This document shows, one piece after another, positions 63,329-64,000 of a DNA stretch of 64,000 bases. The DNA is from Muribaculaceae bacterium. GTDB taxonomy: Bacteria; Bacteroidota; Bacteroidia; Bacteroidales; Muribaculaceae. The notes under the pieces are model-generated. The model made no database searches and was not told the DNA's origin. It saw only the letters and a program-made list of their open reading frames with translations. Numbering within the stretch: position 1 is the stretch's first letter; every line of letters starts with the position of its first letter. Where the stretch lies: assembly GCA_017620635.1 (NCBI GenBank), contig JAGAUV010000012.1, positions 1-64,000 on the forward strand. The letters run 5' to 3'. The position numbers and the translations under genes are program-made.

Positions 63329-63613
63329 TTATAGAGTAATTTTAAAACCAAGTTTCAGAATCAGTTTCAAGGTTTGTTGCGACGTTGCCCTGTCGTATTC
63401 TTTTTCGCTTTCCGGTAGCTCTTCATAAGGGACAAGGCAAGGGTGCTTTTTGTTGGCATCATCTCGAACGGCACCGTATGTCCATCCTTCGAGCATTCTG
63501 TTTTTAGCCCATACTTCATGTACATTCTTTGCCATCTCTTCAATCAGAGGCATTAATTCTTCCGGAATTTCCTGCTCGCTTGTATCGGCCGGGCATGGTG
63601 TATATTCTGTCAT
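63329..63613 (-). CDS. RyR-domain protein
   Basis: The protein has 94 residues from ATG 63613; a longer start at 63652 lacks similarity and is less likely. The RyR signature is MAKNVHEVWAKNRMLEGWTY, YGAVRDDANKKHPCLVPYEE and LPESEKEYDRATSQQTLKLI, as in the ryanodine-receptor repeat. Bacterial stand-alone RyR proteins are of unknown role; some families of nucleotide- or ligand-sensing conflict systems use RyR domains (literature suggestion). It is cytoplasmic. It ends next to the cupin terminator. A membrane protein gene on the plus strand begins just upstream on the other side. Confidence 0.82.
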   Translation of the reverse strand: MTEYTPCPADTSEQEIPEELMPLIEEMAKNVHEVWAKNRMLEGWTYGAVRDDANKKHPCLVPYEELPESEKEYDRATSQQTLKLILKLGFKITL

Positions 63614-63762
63614 AAGTCTTGTTAAATCGTGATGTCGGACAAATCGGTACAAAATTAGTTTTTTTCAGCGACAATATATGTATGTAATGACAAATTTTGG
63701 ACATCGGATTTTTTGTCGTTATGGTTCGGGTATACAGCTGATTATGATTACGGTTATAAATA

Positions 63763-63794
63763 TTTTGGAGTGTTGTTTAGTTTTATTAACTTTG
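63763..63794 (+). promoter_or_regulatory. Promoter of the partial membrane protein gene
   Basis: TTTTG (63763-63767), 19 bases, then TAACTTTG (63787-63794). Transcription would begin near 63802, 34 bases ahead of the start codon. Confidence 0.58.
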
Positions 63795-63835
63795 CAGAGA
63801 GCATGTAACAACACAAATTATGACTGATTATTTGT

Positions 63836-64000
63836 ATGAAACAAAATAAAGAAGGCATCAGAAGTTTACTGAGTCGAGTATGGGCTCAGTTGTGTTATTG
63901 GAAGAATTCAGTGTCGTCATGGCTTAACAGATTACTCGCATTCTCTCTTTCTTCCAATTCTGTTTTTTTACAGGTAGTCGGTCTTATAGCTTATCAGCTG
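63836..64000 (+). CDS. N-terminus of a membrane protein, cut by the window end
   Basis: 55 codons are visible from ATG 63836. The reading starts MKQNKEGIRSLLSRVWAQLC and runs to a hydrophobic segment (VFLQVVGLIAYQL) that looks like the start of a first membrane helix. The rest is beyond the window. A good promoter is upstream. It is divergent from the RyR gene, and could be a channel or transporter, but nothing more can be read. A nine-codon open frame at 63820 is too short to be a gene. Confidence 0.6.
   Translation, partial: MKQNKEGIRSLLSRVWAQLCYWKNSVSSWLNRLLAFSLSSNSVFLQVVGLIAYQL

Overview
The window looks like a chromosomal segment of a gut Bacteroidales bacterium, most likely Muribaculaceae-like (inference). 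The reasons are Bacteroidetes promoters (TAnnTTTG about 19-20 bases after a TTTG-type -33 element) ahead of many genes, lipoproteins with Bacteroidetes signal peptides, an outer-membrane TonB-type receptor, a one-chain FGAM synthase, a biotin-carrying decarboxylase alpha chain, polysaccharide hydrolases and a large polysaccharide locus. There are no rRNA genes, CRISPR arrays or complete insertion sequences. One tRNA gene (Ser, CGA) is present.

Layout. 1-422: gene-free, with a GC-rich element of repeated GGCC-GGA-GGCC hairpins. 423-8.5 kb: a lipoprotein, then leftward genes for an acetyltransferase, a macrodomain enzyme, a large TPR/OmpA-like lipoprotein, and an envelope set (D-Ala-D-Ala ligase, a membrane-anchored Mur ligase, an alpha/beta hydrolase, MltG). 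8.6-23.6 kb: central metabolism and housekeeping (TM2 protein, Pgk, methyltransferase, ferritin, GT39-type transferase, DUF389 protein, CoA transferase, MiaB, GH43-like enzyme, PurL). 23.7-29.3 kb: a nonulosonate-type activation operon (LegG-LegF-LegX-like) and obgE-prmC-recX.

29.5-41.6 kb: a tightly packed surface-polysaccharide operon of 13 genes: nucleotide-sugar dehydrogenase, flippase, polymerase, glycosyltransferases, acetyltransferase, ATP-grasp ligase, deacetylase, glycerol-phosphate cytidylyltransferase, FrhB-like Fe-S protein, LicD and a PglC-type initiating transferase at the 3' end. A hairpin terminator closes it. Just after the terminator lies an AT-rich gene for a TIR-transmembrane-STING fusion (41,735-42,925) with no recognisable cyclic-dinucleotide synthase in the window. 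This is the most remarkable feature here. A Tat-exported metallo-beta-lactamase-fold protein follows it.

44.3-53.4 kb (all leftward): a class A beta-lactamase, a carboxylase alpha subunit, a TonB-type beta-barrel receptor, glutamine-dependent NAD synthetase, and a single-chain ATPase-TOPRIM (DUF4435) protein that resembles fused AriA-AriB of the PARIS anti-phage system. 53.5-64 kb: a possible gene remnant, a DigH-like glycosidase, a glycosyltransferase, tRNA-Ser, a CAT-like acetyltransferase, small lipoprotein/MmcQ/PH-like genes, a secreted GH2 beta-galactosidase with an N-terminal lectin-like region, an HxlR regulator divergent from a cupin gene, a RyR-domain protein and the start of a membrane protein cut by the window end.

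All calls come from reading the sequence and from family knowledge. No database search or structure prediction was run.
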